Numbered from the stretch's first letter, positions 51,226 through 61,789 are shown. The stretch: 64,000 bases of DNA from Pseudoxanthomonas sacheonensis (GCF_010093305.1 NZ_PDWS01000022.1:1-64000), one strand, 5' to 3'. The notes: a model not told the origin generated them from the letters alone. Numbers and translations: made by a program.

Positions 51226-53346
51226 ATGACGGGCATGGAAATCATCATCTCCAAGAACATGCTGCTGGCGATCGTGCTGGCGCCGTTGCTGGGAAGTATC
51301 GTGGCCGGTCTGTTCGGACGGCAGGTAGGCCGTGCCGGCGCGCACTGGGTCACCATCCTGGGCGTGGCGGTCAGCTGCGCATTGTCGGGGTGGGTGCTTT
51401 ACCAGCTGGTCGGAGGCGCCGCGCCGTTCAACGAGAACGTCTACACCTTCTTCCAGATCGGCAACTATTCCGGGCATGTCGGCTTCATGATCGACAAGCT
51501 GACCGCGATGATGATGGTGGTGGTCACCTTCGTGTCGCTGCTGGTGCACGTCTACACCATCGGCTACATGGCCGACGATCCGGGCTACCAGCGGTTCTTC
51601 AGCTACATCTCGCTGTTCACCTTCTCCATGCTCATGCTGGTGATGAGCAACAACTTCCTGCAGCTGTTCTTCGGCTGGGAAGCGGTGGGTCTGGTGTCGT
51701 ACCTGCTGATCGGATTCTGGTTCAAGCGCCCCAGCGCGATCTTCGCCAACCTCAAGGCCTTCCTGGTCAACCGCGTCGGCGACTTCGGCTTCCTGCTGGG
51801 CATCGCGGCGGTGCTGTTCTGGTTCGGCACGCTGGATTACGCCACGGTGTTCGCCAATGCGCCCATGCTGAAAGGCGTCACGGCGCAAGTGATCACCGGG
51901 CATCCGTGGAGCGTGGCCACGATCATCTGCATCTGCCTTTTCATCGGCGCGATGGGCAAGTCCGCGCAGGTGCCGTTGCACGTCTGGCTGCCCGACTCGA
52001 TGGAAGGCCCGACCCCGATCTCGGCGCTGATCCATGCCGCGACCATGGTCACCGCCGGCATCTTCATGGTGGCGCGCATGTCGCCGCTGTTCGAGATGTC
52101 GGAGACGGCGCTGAATTTCGTGCTGTTCATCGGCGCCACCACCGCGTTCTTCACCGGCCTGATCGGCATCGTGCAGAACGACATCAAGCGGGTGGTCGCC
52201 TATTCCACGCTGTCGCAGTTGGGCTACATGACCGTGGCGCTGGGCGTGTCGGCGTATTCGGCCGCGATCTTCCACCTGATGACCCACGCGTTCTTCAAGG
52301 CGCTGCTGTTCCTGGGCGCCGGCTCGGTGATCATCGCTCTGCACCACGAGCAGGACATGCGCAAGATGGGCGGCCTGCGCAAATACATGCCGATCACCTT
52401 CATCACCATGTGGATCGGCACCCTGGCGCTGGTGGGCACGCCTTTCTTCTCCGGTTTCTATTCGAAAGACACCATCATCGAAGCCGCCGCGCATCACGCG
52501 CACGAAGCGCACAGCTGGGTTGCGACCTACGGTTACTGGGCGGTGCTGGGGGGCGTGTTCGTGACCAGCTTCTACAGCTTCCGCCTGCTGTACCTGACCT
52601 TCCACGGCAAGGAGCGCTTCCGCGATGCGCACGACGACCATGGCCACGGCCACGAGGCGCACGCGCATGACGACCATGCGCACGATGATCATGGTCATGG
52701 CGCCCATGAGCCTCATGAGTCTCCGTGGGTCGTGACCGTCCCGTTGATCCTGCTGGCGATTCCCTCCATTGCGATCGGCTTCTTCACCATCGGTCCCATG
52801 CTGTTCGGTACCGACTGGATGGGCCATCACGTGGCGGCGTCGGTCCCCGGTCAGGCGCTCACTTTCTTCAGTGGGGCGATCGATTTCATGGACCCGGCGC
52901 GCGACACGGTGATGGCGTTGAAGGAAGGGTTCCACGGCCCGGTCAAGTTCGCTCTGCACGGCATGACCGCGTTGCCTTTCTGGCTGGCGCTGGCGGGTTT
53001 CCTGGCAGCGACCGGGTTGTACATCTTCGCCTCCCCGGAACTGCCGGCGCGCATGCGCCACAGCAAGCTCGGCGCGTTCCTGGCCAACATCCTGGACAAG
53101 AAGTACTGGATGGACACGTTGTGGATCGGCGGTTTCGCCGGTGGCGGCGTGGCCCTGGGCGATCTCTCGAACGCCATCGACAGCAAAGTGATCGATGGCG
53201 TCGCGGTCAACGGCAGCGCCAAGCTGGTGGACATGGCCGCCAACCTGTTGCGACGCACCCAATCGGGTTTCCTCTACCACTACGCCTTCGCGATGATCCT
53301 CGGCCTGATTGCACTGCTGGCCGTGCTCATCCGGTTTTGGCAATGA
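51226..53346 (+). CDS. nuoL: NADH-quinone oxidoreductase subunit L
   Basis: A protein of 706 residues, an antiporter-like proton pump with about sixteen helices and the long lateral C-terminal helix. Conserved membrane motifs include FFGWEAVGLVSYLLIGFW and HAATMVTAG. Residues about 466-497 form an unusual His/Asp-rich loop (repeats of DDHGHGH and HAHDDHA). Such a loop could bind metal; it is not needed for the pump fold. Confidence 0.97.
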   Translation: MTGMEIIISKNMLLAIVLAPLLGSIVAGLFGRQVGRAGAHWVTILGVAVSCALSGWVLYQLVGGAAPFNENVYTFFQIGNYSGHVGFMIDKLTAMMMVVVTFVSLLVHVYTIGYMADDPGYQRFFSYISLFTFSMLMLVMSNNFLQLFFGWEAVGLVSYLLIGFWFKRPSAIFANLKAFLVNRVGDFGFLLGIAAVLFWFGTLDYATVFANAPMLKGVTAQVITGHPWSVATIICICLFIGAMGKSAQVPLHVWLPDSMEGPTPISALIHAATMVTAGIFMVARMSPLFEMSETALNFVLFIGATTAFFTGLIGIVQNDIKRVVAYSTLSQLGYMTVALGVSAYSAAIFHLMTHAFFKALLFLGAGSVIIALHHEQDMRKMGGLRKYMPITFITMWIGTLALVGTPFFSGFYSKDTIIEAAAHHAHEAHSWVATYGYWAVLGGVFVTSFYSFRLLYLTFHGKERFRDAHDDHGHGHEAHAHDDHAHDDHGHGAHEPHESPWVVTVPLILLAIPSIAIGFFTIGPMLFGTDWMGHHVAASVPGQALTFFSGAIDFMDPARDTVMALKEGFHGPVKFALHGMTALPFWLALAGFLAATGLYIFASPELPARMRHSKLGAFLANILDKKYWMDTLWIGGFAGGGVALGDLSNAIDSKVIDGVAVNGSAKLVDMAANLLRRTQSGFLYHYAFAMILGLIALLAVLIRFWQ

Positions 53347-53380
53347 ACGCCGCGGCGTTGAACTGACGGATTAATAACAC

Positions 53381-54892
53381 GTGTCGAACTGGCCTTTATT
53401 GAGTGTATTGATCTGGCTGCCCATGTTGGGCGGCGCGCTGATCCTCGCGCTGGGCAATGCCCGGGCGCGCGCCGCGCGCTGGACCGCGCTGGTGGTGGCG
53501 CTGCTGACCTTCGTGGCCAGCATCGGTCTTCTGACCGGCATCAACCCGGCCGATCCAGGCATGCAGTTCGTCGAAACGCACGCGTGGATCCCGGCCTACG
53601 ACATCGGCTACAACCTGGGCGCCGACGGCATTTCCATCGCCCTGATCGTGCTGACCACGCTGACCACGGCGCTGGCGCTGATCGGCGCGTGGACGGTGAT
53701 CGAGAAGCGCGTGAGCCAATACGTGGCGGCGTTCCTGTTCCTGGAAGGCATGATGATCGGCGTGTTCTGCGCCACCGACGCCATGCTGTTCTACGTGTTC
53801 TTCGAGGCGATGCTGATCCCGATGTTCCTGATCATCGGCGTCTGGGGCGGGCCGCGCCGCATCTACGCTTCGGTCAAGTTCTTCCTGTACACCTTCCTCG
53901 GCTCGGTGCTGATGCTGGTGGGCCTGATCTACCTGTACCTGAAGGGCGGCAGCTTCCAGTTCGCCGATCTCTACCAGCTGTCATTGAACGCAAAGGAGCA
54001 GACCTGGTTGTTCTTCGCCTTCCTGATCGCGTTCGCGGTCAAGGTGCCGATGTTCCCGGTGCACACCTGGCTGCCGGATGCGCACGTGGAGGCGCCGACC
54101 GCCGGTTCGGTGATCCTGGCGGCGATCATGCTGAAGATAGGCGGCTACGGTTTTCTGCGCTTCACCTTGCCGATCCTGCCCGACGCAGGCCACGAATGGG
54201 CCTGGCTGGTGATCGTGCTGTCGCTGATCGGCGTGGTCTACGTGGGCCTGGTGGCGCTGGTGCAGGACGACATGAAGAAGCTGATCGCCTATTCGTCGGT
54301 TTCGCACATGGGCTTCGTGACCCTGGGTATCTTCATCGCGTTCGGTCTCATCCGCGATCACGGCAACCTGGATGGCGCCCGCCTGGCCTTGCAGGGCTCG
54401 ATGGTGCAGATGATCTCGCATGGCTTCGTTTCCGGCGCCATGTTCTCCTGCGTCGGCGTGCTGTACGACCGCATGCATACGCGCATGATCCGCGACTACG
54501 GCGGCGTGGCCAACGTGATGCCGTGGTTCGCGGTGCTGTTCGTGTTCTTCGGCATGGCCAATGCCGGCCTGCCGGGCACCAGCGGTTTCGTCGGCGAGTT
54601 CATGGTCATCGTGGCCAGCTTCCAGAAGCATCCGTACCTCGCGCTGACTGCAGCCTCGACCCTGATCATCGGCGCGGCCTACACCCTGTGGCTGGTGAAG
54701 CGCGTGATGTACGGCGAAGTGGCCAACGCGCATGTGGCGGAAATGGAGGATCTCAACGGCCGGGAAATACTGGTGCTCGGGGTGTTCGCGTTGGGCGTGC
54801 TGGCGATCGGCATCTGGCCGAAGCCGCTGACCGACCTCATGGAGCCCTCGATCGCGCAACTGGCGATGCAGCTCGCCACCAGCAAGCTGTAA
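53381..54892 (+). CDS. nuoM: NADH-quinone oxidoreductase subunit M
   Basis: A protein of 503 residues starting at GTG 53381. Antiporter-like subunit with about fourteen helices; motifs FFEAMLIPMFLIIG and FPVHTWLPDAHVEAPTAGSV are conserved and contain key Glu and His residues. The Shine-Dalgarno is weak (ACGGA). It is the second proton pump of the arm. Confidence 0.97.
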   Translation: MSNWPLLSVLIWLPMLGGALILALGNARARAARWTALVVALLTFVASIGLLTGINPADPGMQFVETHAWIPAYDIGYNLGADGISIALIVLTTLTTALALIGAWTVIEKRVSQYVAAFLFLEGMMIGVFCATDAMLFYVFFEAMLIPMFLIIGVWGGPRRIYASVKFFLYTFLGSVLMLVGLIYLYLKGGSFQFADLYQLSLNAKEQTWLFFAFLIAFAVKVPMFPVHTWLPDAHVEAPTAGSVILAAIMLKIGGYGFLRFTLPILPDAGHEWAWLVIVLSLIGVVYVGLVALVQDDMKKLIAYSSVSHMGFVTLGIFIAFGLIRDHGNLDGARLALQGSMVQMISHGFVSGAMFSCVGVLYDRMHTRMIRDYGGVANVMPWFAVLFVFFGMANAGLPGTSGFVGEFMVIVASFQKHPYLALTAASTLIIGAAYTLWLVKRVMYGEVANAHVAEMEDLNGREILVLGVFALGVLAIGIWPKPLTDLMEPSIAQLAMQLATSKL

Positions 54893-54898
54893 GGAAGA

Positions 54899-56347
54899 AT
54901 GATGACCACCCCGACGTTATCCGCCACCGCCGACCTGATGCCGCTGCTGCCCGAACTGGTGCTGATCGGAGGCGCTTTCGCGCTGCTGATGCTGGATCTG
55001 TTCCTGGACAACCAGCGTCGCGTGGTCACCCATGCGCTGACGCTGGCTTTGCTGGCCGGCGTGCTGGCCATGATCGCCTGCGGGATAGGCGGGCAGGGCA
55101 CCGTGTTCGGCGGCATGTTCGTACGCGATGTGATGGCCGACGTCAGCAAGGTGGTGATCCTGCTGGTGAGCGGGCTGTCGCTGCTGTACGCGTGGCCCTA
55201 CCTGCGCGAACGCAAGCTCTACCCGGGCGAAGTACCGGTGCTGGTCCTGTTCGCCACGGCCGGCATGATGATGCTGGTGTCGGCGGGCAATATGGTGCTG
55301 GTCTACCTGGGTCTGGAACTGCTGGCGCTGTGTTCCTACGCGCTGGTCGCGCTGGACCGCGACAACGGCCTTTCCACCGAGGCGGGCATGAAGTACATCG
55401 TGCTCGGTTCGCTGGCGTCGGGACTGCTGCTGTACGGCATGTCGCTGGTCTACGGCGCCACTGGAACCCTGGACCTGGCCGGCATCCATGCCGCGTCCAC
55501 CCAGGTCGGCGACAAAGCCCTGCTGCTGACCGGCGTGGTGTTCCTGGTCGCGGGCCTGGCGTTCAAGCTGGGCGCCGCTCCTTTCCACATGTGGCTGCCC
55601 GACGTGTACCAGGGCGCGCCGACGCCGATCACCTTGTTCATCAGCGCCGGCCCCAAGCTGGCCGCCTTCGGCATGGCCTACCGCCTGCTGGAAAACGGCG
55701 TGGGTCCGATGTCCGAGCAATGGCACCTGATGCTTGCCGGGCTGGCCGCCGCCTCGCTGGTGATCGGCAACGTGATCGCCATCGCTCAGACCAACCTCAA
55801 GCGCATGCTGGCTTACTCGACGGTCTCGCATGTCGGTTTCCTGTTGCTGGGCCTGGCCGGCGGCGAAGCGCGCGGCTACGCGGCTTCGCTGTTCTACGGC
55901 ATCAGCTATGCGGTGATGTCGGCGGCGGCGTTCGGCGCCATCGTGGTGCTGTCGCGACAGGGTTTCGAAGCCGACAAGATCGACGATTTCAAGGGCCTGA
56001 ACGCGCGCAATCCGTGGCAGGCGGGGCTGGTGTTGTGCGTCATGGCCTCGCTGGCCGGCGTGCCGCCTTTCCTGGGTTTCTGGGCCAAGCTGGTGGTGCT
56101 AGGCGCGGCGCTGGATGCCGGACTGGTGTGGTTGGCCGTGCTGGGCGTGGTCTGCGCGGTGATCGGCGGTTTCTACTACCTGCGCGTGATCAAGGTGATG
56201 TACTTCGACGAGCCTGTGGGCCAGCTGCCGCCGCCGCGCGGCGATCGCGTGGTTCCGGTGGTGTTCGGTGTCAATGCGCTGGCGTTGCTGGTGTTGGGAA
56301 TCTTCTGGAATCCCATCATGGCGTGGTGCCAGCAAGCCTTCGCCTGA
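54899..56347 (+). CDS. nuoN: NADH-quinone oxidoreductase subunit N
   Basis: A protein of 482 residues; the start may be ATG 54899 or, with better spacing to AAGGAAG, ATG 54902. About fourteen helices with the antiporter motif AAPFHMWLPDVYQGAPTPIT. It is the third antiporter-like pump and the last gene of the complex I operon. Confidence 0.97.
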   Translation: MMTTPTLSATADLMPLLPELVLIGGAFALLMLDLFLDNQRRVVTHALTLALLAGVLAMIACGIGGQGTVFGGMFVRDVMADVSKVVILLVSGLSLLYAWPYLRERKLYPGEVPVLVLFATAGMMMLVSAGNMVLVYLGLELLALCSYALVALDRDNGLSTEAGMKYIVLGSLASGLLLYGMSLVYGATGTLDLAGIHAASTQVGDKALLLTGVVFLVAGLAFKLGAAPFHMWLPDVYQGAPTPITLFISAGPKLAAFGMAYRLLENGVGPMSEQWHLMLAGLAAASLVIGNVIAIAQTNLKRMLAYSTVSHVGFLLLGLAGGEARGYAASLFYGISYAVMSAAAFGAIVVLSRQGFEADKIDDFKGLNARNPWQAGLVLCVMASLAGVPPFLGFWAKLVVLGAALDAGLVWLAVLGVVCAVIGGFYYLRVIKVMYFDEPVGQLPPPRGDRVVPVVFGVNALALLVLGIFWNPIMAWCQQAFA

Positions 56348-56465
56348 AGTCGCTTTTTGCCTGACTGCAGGGAAAACCATCCCCATCCCGGCCTTCCCCT
56401 TGAAGGGGAAGGAGAGAATGCGGGCTTGCAATAAAAGCACCGAGTCACCATAATTCCGCTTCTGA
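56348..56465. other. spacer between nuoN and the initiator tRNA
   Basis: It contains a palindrome CCTTCCCCTT-AAGGGGAAGG around 56389-56412 within a repeat-like GC-rich stretch, then an AT-richer part before the tRNA. The palindrome could end the nuo message although no T-run follows. No gene is seen. Confidence 0.5.
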
Positions 56466-56542
56466 TGCGGGGTGGAGCAGTCTGGCAGCTCGTCGGGCTC
56501 ATAACCCGAAGGTCGCAGGTTCAAATCCTGCCCCCGCTACCA
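56466..56542 (+). tRNA. initiator tRNA-Met (CAT)
   Basis: 77 bases ending with encoded CCA. The anticodon loop CTCATAA sits on a stem with three G-C pairs (GGG/CCC), the initiator hallmark. The T-arm GGTTCAAATCC is standard. The first base is T and position 72 is T, so the ends cannot pair, as required for formylation, but the usual C1-A72 is replaced. It lies upstream of rimP-nusA-infB, as metY does in E. coli. Confidence 0.95.
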
Positions 56543-56561
56543 AGCTTTTCGGTTTCATGGA

Positions 56562-56585
56562 AAGCCTCTTGCAGAGGCTTTTTTA
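56562..56585 (+). terminator. terminator after the initiator tRNA
   Basis: AAGCCTC-TTGCA-GAGGCTT followed by TTTT. It lies 20 bases after the tRNA end and should separate it from the rimP operon or allow only partial read-through. Confidence 0.9.
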
Positions 56586-56653
56586 GCGACCAAGGCCTGG
56601 GCTCGTGAAGGCGAATGTTCCCGCCTGAACACCGGAATCCAGCAGTATCGGAC

Positions 56654-56680
56654 AAGGGGCCCATCAGGGCCCTTTGTTGT
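56654..56680 (+). terminator. second hairpin in the rimP leader
   Basis: A nine-pair stem (including GGGCCC) with loop ATCA, followed by TTGTTGTTT. It looks like an attenuator-type terminator about 90 bases before rimP. Three CACGAT words follow at 56705, 56717 and 56733. Confidence 0.55.
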
Positions 56681-56768
56681 TTCCGGGCCGTCACTTTCCT
56701 TATTCACGATTTCATTCACGATTCCCTTCAATCACGATCTTCTTCCACTGCCGGCGAATCATCACCAC

Positions 56769-57434
56769 GTGAGCGACAAGGCAAAACAAATCGCGAACCT
56801 GCTGTCCCCCACGGTGCAGGCCCTGGGCCTGGAGCTGCTGGGCGCCGAATATCTGCCTGCGCCGGGCAGCGCCACGCTGCGCCTGTATATCGACGTGACC
56901 GAGGCCGAGCGCGACACGCGCATCGTCAATATCGAAGACTGCGAGGCGGTGAGCCGCGAGGTTTCCGCCCAGCTCGATGTCGAGGACCCGATCACCGGCA
57001 ACTACACGCTGGAAGTGTCTTCGCCCGGCATCGAGCGTCCGCTGTTCGCCCTGGCCCAGTTCGCCCGCCACCAGGGCGAGTCGGCCAAAGTCGTGCTGAG
57101 GCTGCCGCAGGAAGGGCGTCGCCGCTTGCAGGGCCAGATCGTCCGCGTGGAAGGCGGCAATATCGTGTTCCTGGTCGACAACGCCGAGATGACGGTGGCT
57201 TTCGAGAACGTGGACAAGGCCAGGATCATGCCCGACTGGGTGGCGCTGGGTTTCGCGCCGCAGCCCAAGAAGGCGGGCCCGGCCAAGAAGGCCGCCCCCC
57301 AGAAAGCAGCGCCGGCCAAGAAGGCGGCCAAGAAAAAACCGGCCGGGAAACCGGCTTCCAAAAAACCGGCCCCAAAGCAACCGGGCCAGGCGAAAACCAA
57401 CCAACCGGCGGCCAAGCGGCCGCGCGCGGAGTAA
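56769..57434 (+). CDS. rimP: ribosome maturation factor RimP with lysine/alanine/proline tail
   Basis: A protein of 221 residues starting at GTG. Residues 1-160 are the RimP fold: [12 protein letters not shown], then [22 protein letters not shown]. The remaining 60 residues are a low-complexity basic tail of AKK, APK and KPA units, absent from the 150-residue E. coli protein. RimP helps 30S maturation. The tail probably binds rRNA in a non-specific way (inference). Confidence 0.97.
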   Translation: MSDKAKQIANLLSPTVQALGLELLGAEYLPAPGSATLRLYIDVTEAERDTRIVNIEDCEAVSREVSAQLDVEDPITGNYTLEVSSPGIERPLFALAQFARHQGESAKVVLRLPQEGRRRLQGQIVRVEGGNIVFLVDNAEMTVAFENVDKARIMPDWVALGFAPQPKKAGPAKKAAPQKAAPAKKAAKKKPAGKPASKKPAPKQPGQAKTNQPAAKRPRAE

Positions 57435-57437
57435 ACG

Positions 57438-58949
57438 ATGAGTAAGGAATTATTGCTGGTAGTGGATGCGGTGGCCAACGAGAAAGGCGTGCCGCGCGAA
57501 GTGATCTTCGATGCCATCGAGGCAGCGCTGGCCTCGGCGGCGAAGAAGCGCTATCCGGACCAGGAAGTGCTGACCCGCGTGACCATCGACCACAAGACCG
57601 GCGAGTACGAGACTTTCCGCCGCTGGGAAGTGGTGGCCGACGACGTGGTCATGGAATCGCCCGACTTCCAGATCCGCCTGATGGACGCGCTGGACGAAAG
57701 CGATGGCGCCGAAGTGGGCGACTACGTGGAAGAACAGATCGAGAACCCCGACTTCGGCCGTATCGCCGCCCAGGCCGCCAAGCAGGTCATCGTGCAGCGC
57801 GTGCGCGAAGCCGAACGCGCGCAGGTGGTCGATGCCTGGAAGGACCGAGTGGGCGAGCTGGTCACCGGCATCGTCAAGCGCGCCGAGCGCGGCAACATCT
57901 ACGTGGACCTGGGCGGCAATGCCGAGGCCTTCATTCCCAAGGACAAAGGCATCCCGCGCGACACCCTGCGCGCCGGCGACCGCGTCCGCGGCTATCTGTT
58001 CGACGTGCGCACCGAGCCGCGCGGCCCGCAGCTGTTCATCAGCCGCGCCGCCCCGGAGTTCATGATCGAGCTGTTCAAGCTGGAAGTGCCGGAAGTGGGC
58101 CAGGGCCTGGTCGAGATCAAGGCCTGCGCGCGCGACCCCGGCGACCGCGCCAAGATCGCGGTGCTGGCGCACGACACCCGCACCGATCCCATCGGCGCCT
58201 GCATCGGCATGCGCGGTTCGCGCGTGCAGGCGGTGTCCAACGAGCTGAACGGCGAGCGCGTGGACATCGTGCTGTGGAACGACAGCGCCGCCAATTTCGT
58301 CATCAACGCCATGGCCCCGGCGGAAGTGCAGTCGATCATCGTCGATGAAGAGAAGCACTCCATGGACCTGGCCGTGGCCGAAGACCGCCTGGCCCAGGCC
58401 ATCGGCAAGGGCGGCCAGAACGTGCGCCTGGCCAGCCGCCTGACCGGGTGGCAGCTGAACGTGATGACCCAGGACCAGGTCTCGGCCAAGTCCGAAGCCG
58501 AGCAGGCGGTCGCCCGCCAGCTGTTCGTGGACAAGCTTGAGGTGGACGAGGAAATCGCGGCCATCCTGGTGGCCGAAGGCTTCAATACGGTCGAGGAAAT
58601 CGCCTACGTGCCGGTCGGCGAGCTGCTGGCAGTGGAGGGCTTCGACGAGGATATCGTGGAAGAACTGCGCGCCCGCGCCCGCGATGCGCTGCTCAACGAA
58701 GCCCTGGCCGAGGAAGAGGAAGTCGACGAGAACCAGCCGGCCGAAGACCTGCTGGCCCTGGAAGGCATGGACGACGAAACCGCCTATGCATTGGCCGGTC
58801 ACGGCGTGCGCACCAGCGAGGATCTTTCCGACCTGGGCACCGACGAGATCGTCGAATTCGGCATCGAAGGGCTGGACGAGGATCGCGCCAAGGCGCTGAT
58901 CCTGGCCGCCCGCGCCGAGGAGATCGCTCGTCTGGAGCGTGGCGAATGA
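57438..58949 (+). CDS. nusA: transcription termination/antitermination factor NusA
   Basis: A protein of 503 residues: N-terminal RNA polymerase-binding domain, S1 domain (RGNIYVDLGGNAEAFIPK), two KH domains with GACIGMRGSRVQAV and GKGGQNVRLASRLTG, and acidic repeats at the C-terminus as in Gammaproteobacteria. It controls pausing, termination and rRNA antitermination. The gene follows rimP after three bases. Confidence 0.98.
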   Translation: MSKELLLVVDAVANEKGVPREVIFDAIEAALASAAKKRYPDQEVLTRVTIDHKTGEYETFRRWEVVADDVVMESPDFQIRLMDALDESDGAEVGDYVEEQIENPDFGRIAAQAAKQVIVQRVREAERAQVVDAWKDRVGELVTGIVKRAERGNIYVDLGGNAEAFIPKDKGIPRDTLRAGDRVRGYLFDVRTEPRGPQLFISRAAPEFMIELFKLEVPEVGQGLVEIKACARDPGDRAKIAVLAHDTRTDPIGACIGMRGSRVQAVSNELNGERVDIVLWNDSAANFVINAMAPAEVQSIIVDEEKHSMDLAVAEDRLAQAIGKGGQNVRLASRLTGWQLNVMTQDQVSAKSEAEQAVARQLFVDKLEVDEEIAAILVAEGFNTVEEIAYVPVGELLAVEGFDEDIVEELRARARDALLNEALAEEEEVDENQPAEDLLALEGMDDETAYALAGHGVRTSEDLSDLGTDEIVEFGIEGLDEDRAKALILAARAEEIARLERGE

Positions 58950-59079
58950 TCGCCACGCTGGCACGTCTGGAACCCGGCCTATGAGCCGGCAATGAACTCC
59001 GCCCTGCAGAATACAGGGCTAGAATCCGCGTTCCCTTCGCAATAGGCGCAGGGACGCCTACGAAGGTCACAGGATCCGA

Positions 59080-61704
59080 ATGACGCAGCAAACCACCATC
59101 CGCAAGCTCGCCGAACTGGTCAACACGCCGGTCGAGAAACTGCTTGAGCAGCTGGCCGAGGCCGGCATGAGCTTCAGCGGCCCCGACCAGCCCGTGACCA
59201 GCACCGAGAAGATGAAACTGCTCGGTTTCCTGCGCCGCACCCATGGCAAGGCCGACAAGCCCGCCGAGGACGACGCTGCGCCGAAGAAGATCACGCTCAA
59301 TCGCCGCAAGGTGCAGGAAGTGACGGTTGCCGCCGGCCGCACCAAGACCACGGTCAACGTGGAGGTCCGCCAGAAGCGCACCTACATCAAGAGCGACGAG
59401 GTCGAAGCGCCGCCCAGCGACGAGCGCGCCGATGCCTTGCGCAAGCTGGAGGAATCCAAGCAGCGCAACCTGGAAGAACAGCGGCGCCTGGCGGAAACCG
59501 ACAAGAAGCGCGCCGACGAGCGCGAGCGCCTGCGCCAGGAAGAAGAGGCCGTACGCCTGAAAGCCGAGGCCGAACGCCTGCAGGCCGAAGCCGAGGCCAT
59601 CGCCGCAGCTACCGGCGCCACGCCGGCCGACGAGGACGAAGCCGCTCCGCGCGCCGCCAAGCCCAGCGGCCACCACGTTCCCAAGCCGCCGGTGCGCAAG
59701 GATCCGCCGCGCGCGGACGACCGCAGCGCCACCACCGCCAGCAAGCACAAGACCCGCGGTTCGCACGCGATGGTCGCCGGCGTGGAAGACGACGACAGCA
59801 CCCAGCGTTTCGCCGGCCAGCTGCACCTTTCCGCGGCCGATCGCGCGCGCCGCACGACCACCCGCGGCAAGCCCAAGCCGCGCCGCCAGGAACAATCGCG
59901 CGGCGGCACCGGCACCCATGGCTTCGAACGTCCCACCGCACCGGTGGTGCGCGACGTAGCCATCGGCGAAACGATCACGGTGGCCGACCTGGCGCAGAAG
60001 CTCGCGCTGAAGGGCGGCGACGTGGTCAAGGCGCTGTTCAAGATGGGCGTCATGGCCACCATCACCCAGACCATCGACCACGACACCGCCGCGCTGGTGA
60101 CCGAAGAACTCGGCCACAACGTGGTGCGCGCCGACAGCGGCGACGTCGAGGACCACCTGATCGCCCACAGCGAAGCCGACCAGGGCGAACAATCGCCGCG
60201 TCCGCCGGTGGTCACCATCATGGGCCACGTCGACCACGGCAAGACCTCGCTGCTGGATTACATCCGCCGCACCAAGGTCGCCAACAGCGAAGCCGGCGGC
60301 ATCACCCAGCACATCGGCGCCTACCACGTCGAAACCGACAAGGGCGTGATCAGTTTCCTGGATACGCCCGGCCATGCCGCCTTCACCCAGATGCGCGCCC
60401 GCGGCGCCAAGCTCACCGACATCGTGGTGCTGGTGGTGGCCGCCGACGACGGCGTCATGCCGCAGACCATCGAGGCGGTGAAGCTGGCCAAGGGCTCCAA
60501 CGTGCCGTTGATCGTGGCCATCAACAAGATGGACAAGAGCGACGCCGATCCGGGCCGGGTGAAGAACGAGTTCCTGACCCACGACGTGGTCGCCGAAGAG
60601 TTCGGTGGCGACACCCAGTTCGTCGAGGTTTCGGCCAAGACCGGCGCGGGCGTGGACAACCTGCTCGATTCCATCCTGCTGCAGGCCGAAGTGCTGGAGC
60701 TGAAGGCTTCCTACACCGGCCGCGCCAGCGGCGTGGTGATCGAATCCTCGCTGGACAAGGGTCGCGGCCCGGTGGCGACCGTGCTGGTGCAGCAGGGCCT
60801 GCTGAAGAAGGGCGATTACCTGGTCTGCGGCACCCAGTACGGACGCGTGCGCGCGTTGTTCGACGAAACCGGCGGCCAGCCGGCCGAAGCCGGCCCGTCG
60901 ATCCCGGTGCAGGTGCTCGGCTTGTCCGGCGTGCCGGACGCGGGCGACGATTTCGTGGTCGTCGCCGACGAGCGCCTGGCCAAGGACGTGGCCCAGCAGC
61001 GCGACGCCAAGCGCCGCGAATCGCGCCTGGTGCAGTCCGCCGGCAGCCGCATGGAAGACATCATGTCGCAGCTGGGCAAGGGCGAAGGCCAGCTGGTCCT
61101 GAACCTGGTGATCAAGGCCGACGTGCAGGGTTCGGTGGAAGCGTTGAAGCAGTCGTTGGTCGCCTTGTCCAACGACATGATCCGCATCAACATCATCCAT
61201 TCCGGCGTGGGCGGCATCACCGAGTCCGATGCGAACTCCGCATTGACCTCCAAGGCCACCATGATCGGCTTCAACGTGCGCGCCGATGCGGCCGCGCGCC
61301 GGATCGTCGAATCCAACGGCATCGACCTGCGTTACTTCTCGATCATCTACGACGTCATCGACCAGGTGAAGCAGGTGGCTTCCGGTTTGCTGGGCGTGGA
61401 GATCCGCGAAGAGATCATCGGTATCGCCGAAGTACGCGATGTGTTCCGCAGCTCCAAGTTCGGCGCGGTCGCCGGCTGTATGGTCGTGGAAGGCACGGTC
61501 AAGCGCAGCAAGCCGATCCGCGTGCTGCGCGACAGCACGGTGGTGTTCGAAGGCGAGCTGGAATCGCTGCGCCGCTTCAAGGAAAACGTGGACGAAGTGC
61601 GCAACGGCACCGAATGCGGCATCGGCGTGAAGGCGTACAACGACGTGCAGCCGGGCGACCAGATCGAGTGCTTCGAACGCATCGAAGTGCAGCGCACGCT
61701 GTGA
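59080..61704 (+). CDS. infB: translation initiation factor IF-2
   Basis: A protein of 874 residues. An IF2_N domain at the start, then a long charged helical and Ala/Arg-rich linker (about 60-290), and the GTPase core with [13 protein letters not shown] and NKMD motifs. The C-terminal domains bind initiator tRNA. It has its own start with GGTCACAGG upstream; 130 bases separate it from nusA. Complete. Confidence 0.98.
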   Translation: MTQQTTIRKLAELVNTPVEKLLEQLAEAGMSFSGPDQPVTSTEKMKLLGFLRRTHGKADKPAEDDAAPKKITLNRRKVQEVTVAAGRTKTTVNVEVRQKRTYIKSDEVEAPPSDERADALRKLEESKQRNLEEQRRLAETDKKRADERERLRQEEEAVRLKAEAERLQAEAEAIAAATGATPADEDEAAPRAAKPSGHHVPKPPVRKDPPRADDRSATTASKHKTRGSHAMVAGVEDDDSTQRFAGQLHLSAADRARRTTTRGKPKPRRQEQSRGGTGTHGFERPTAPVVRDVAIGETITVADLAQKLALKGGDVVKALFKMGVMATITQTIDHDTAALVTEELGHNVVRADSGDVEDHLIAHSEADQGEQSPRPPVVTIMGHVDHGKTSLLDYIRRTKVANSEAGGITQHIGAYHVETDKGVISFLDTPGHAAFTQMRARGAKLTDIVVLVVAADDGVMPQTIEAVKLAKGSNVPLIVAINKMDKSDADPGRVKNEFLTHDVVAEEFGGDTQFVEVSAKTGAGVDNLLDSILLQAEVLELKASYTGRASGVVIESSLDKGRGPVATVLVQQGLLKKGDYLVCGTQYGRVRALFDETGGQPAEAGPSIPVQVLGLSGVPDAGDDFVVVADERLAKDVAQQRDAKRRESRLVQSAGSRMEDIMSQLGKGEGQLVLNLVIKADVQGSVEALKQSLVALSNDMIRINIIHSGVGGITESDANSALTSKATMIGFNVRADAAARRIVESNGIDLRYFSIIYDVIDQVKQVASGLLGVEIREEIIGIAEVRDVFRSSKFGAVAGCMVVEGTVKRSKPIRVLRDSTVVFEGELESLRRFKENVDEVRNGTECGIGVKAYNDVQPGDQIECFERIEVQRTL

Positions 61705-61789
61705 GGCCGGGAATCGGGAATCGGGAATCGGGAATGGCAGAAGCCGGTGCTTTGCTTTTCCCATTCTCCATTCCCCGTTCTCCATTCCC
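61705..61789. repeat. Xanthomonad GGGAATC / CCATTCCC repeat between infB and rbfA
   Basis: Four direct GGGAATC/G units begin eight bases after the infB stop, and CCATTCTCC/CCATTCCC units occupy the last 35 bases up to the rbfA ATG. The two halves are complementary and could form a long hairpin. The right half takes the place of the rbfA ribosome-binding site. Confidence 0.8.

Noticed and set aside
53584-56364. Plus-strand open frame of over 900 codons across nuoM and nuoN
   Set aside because: It is out of frame with both genes, Arg-rich and without any domain; it exists because of GC-biased codon use.
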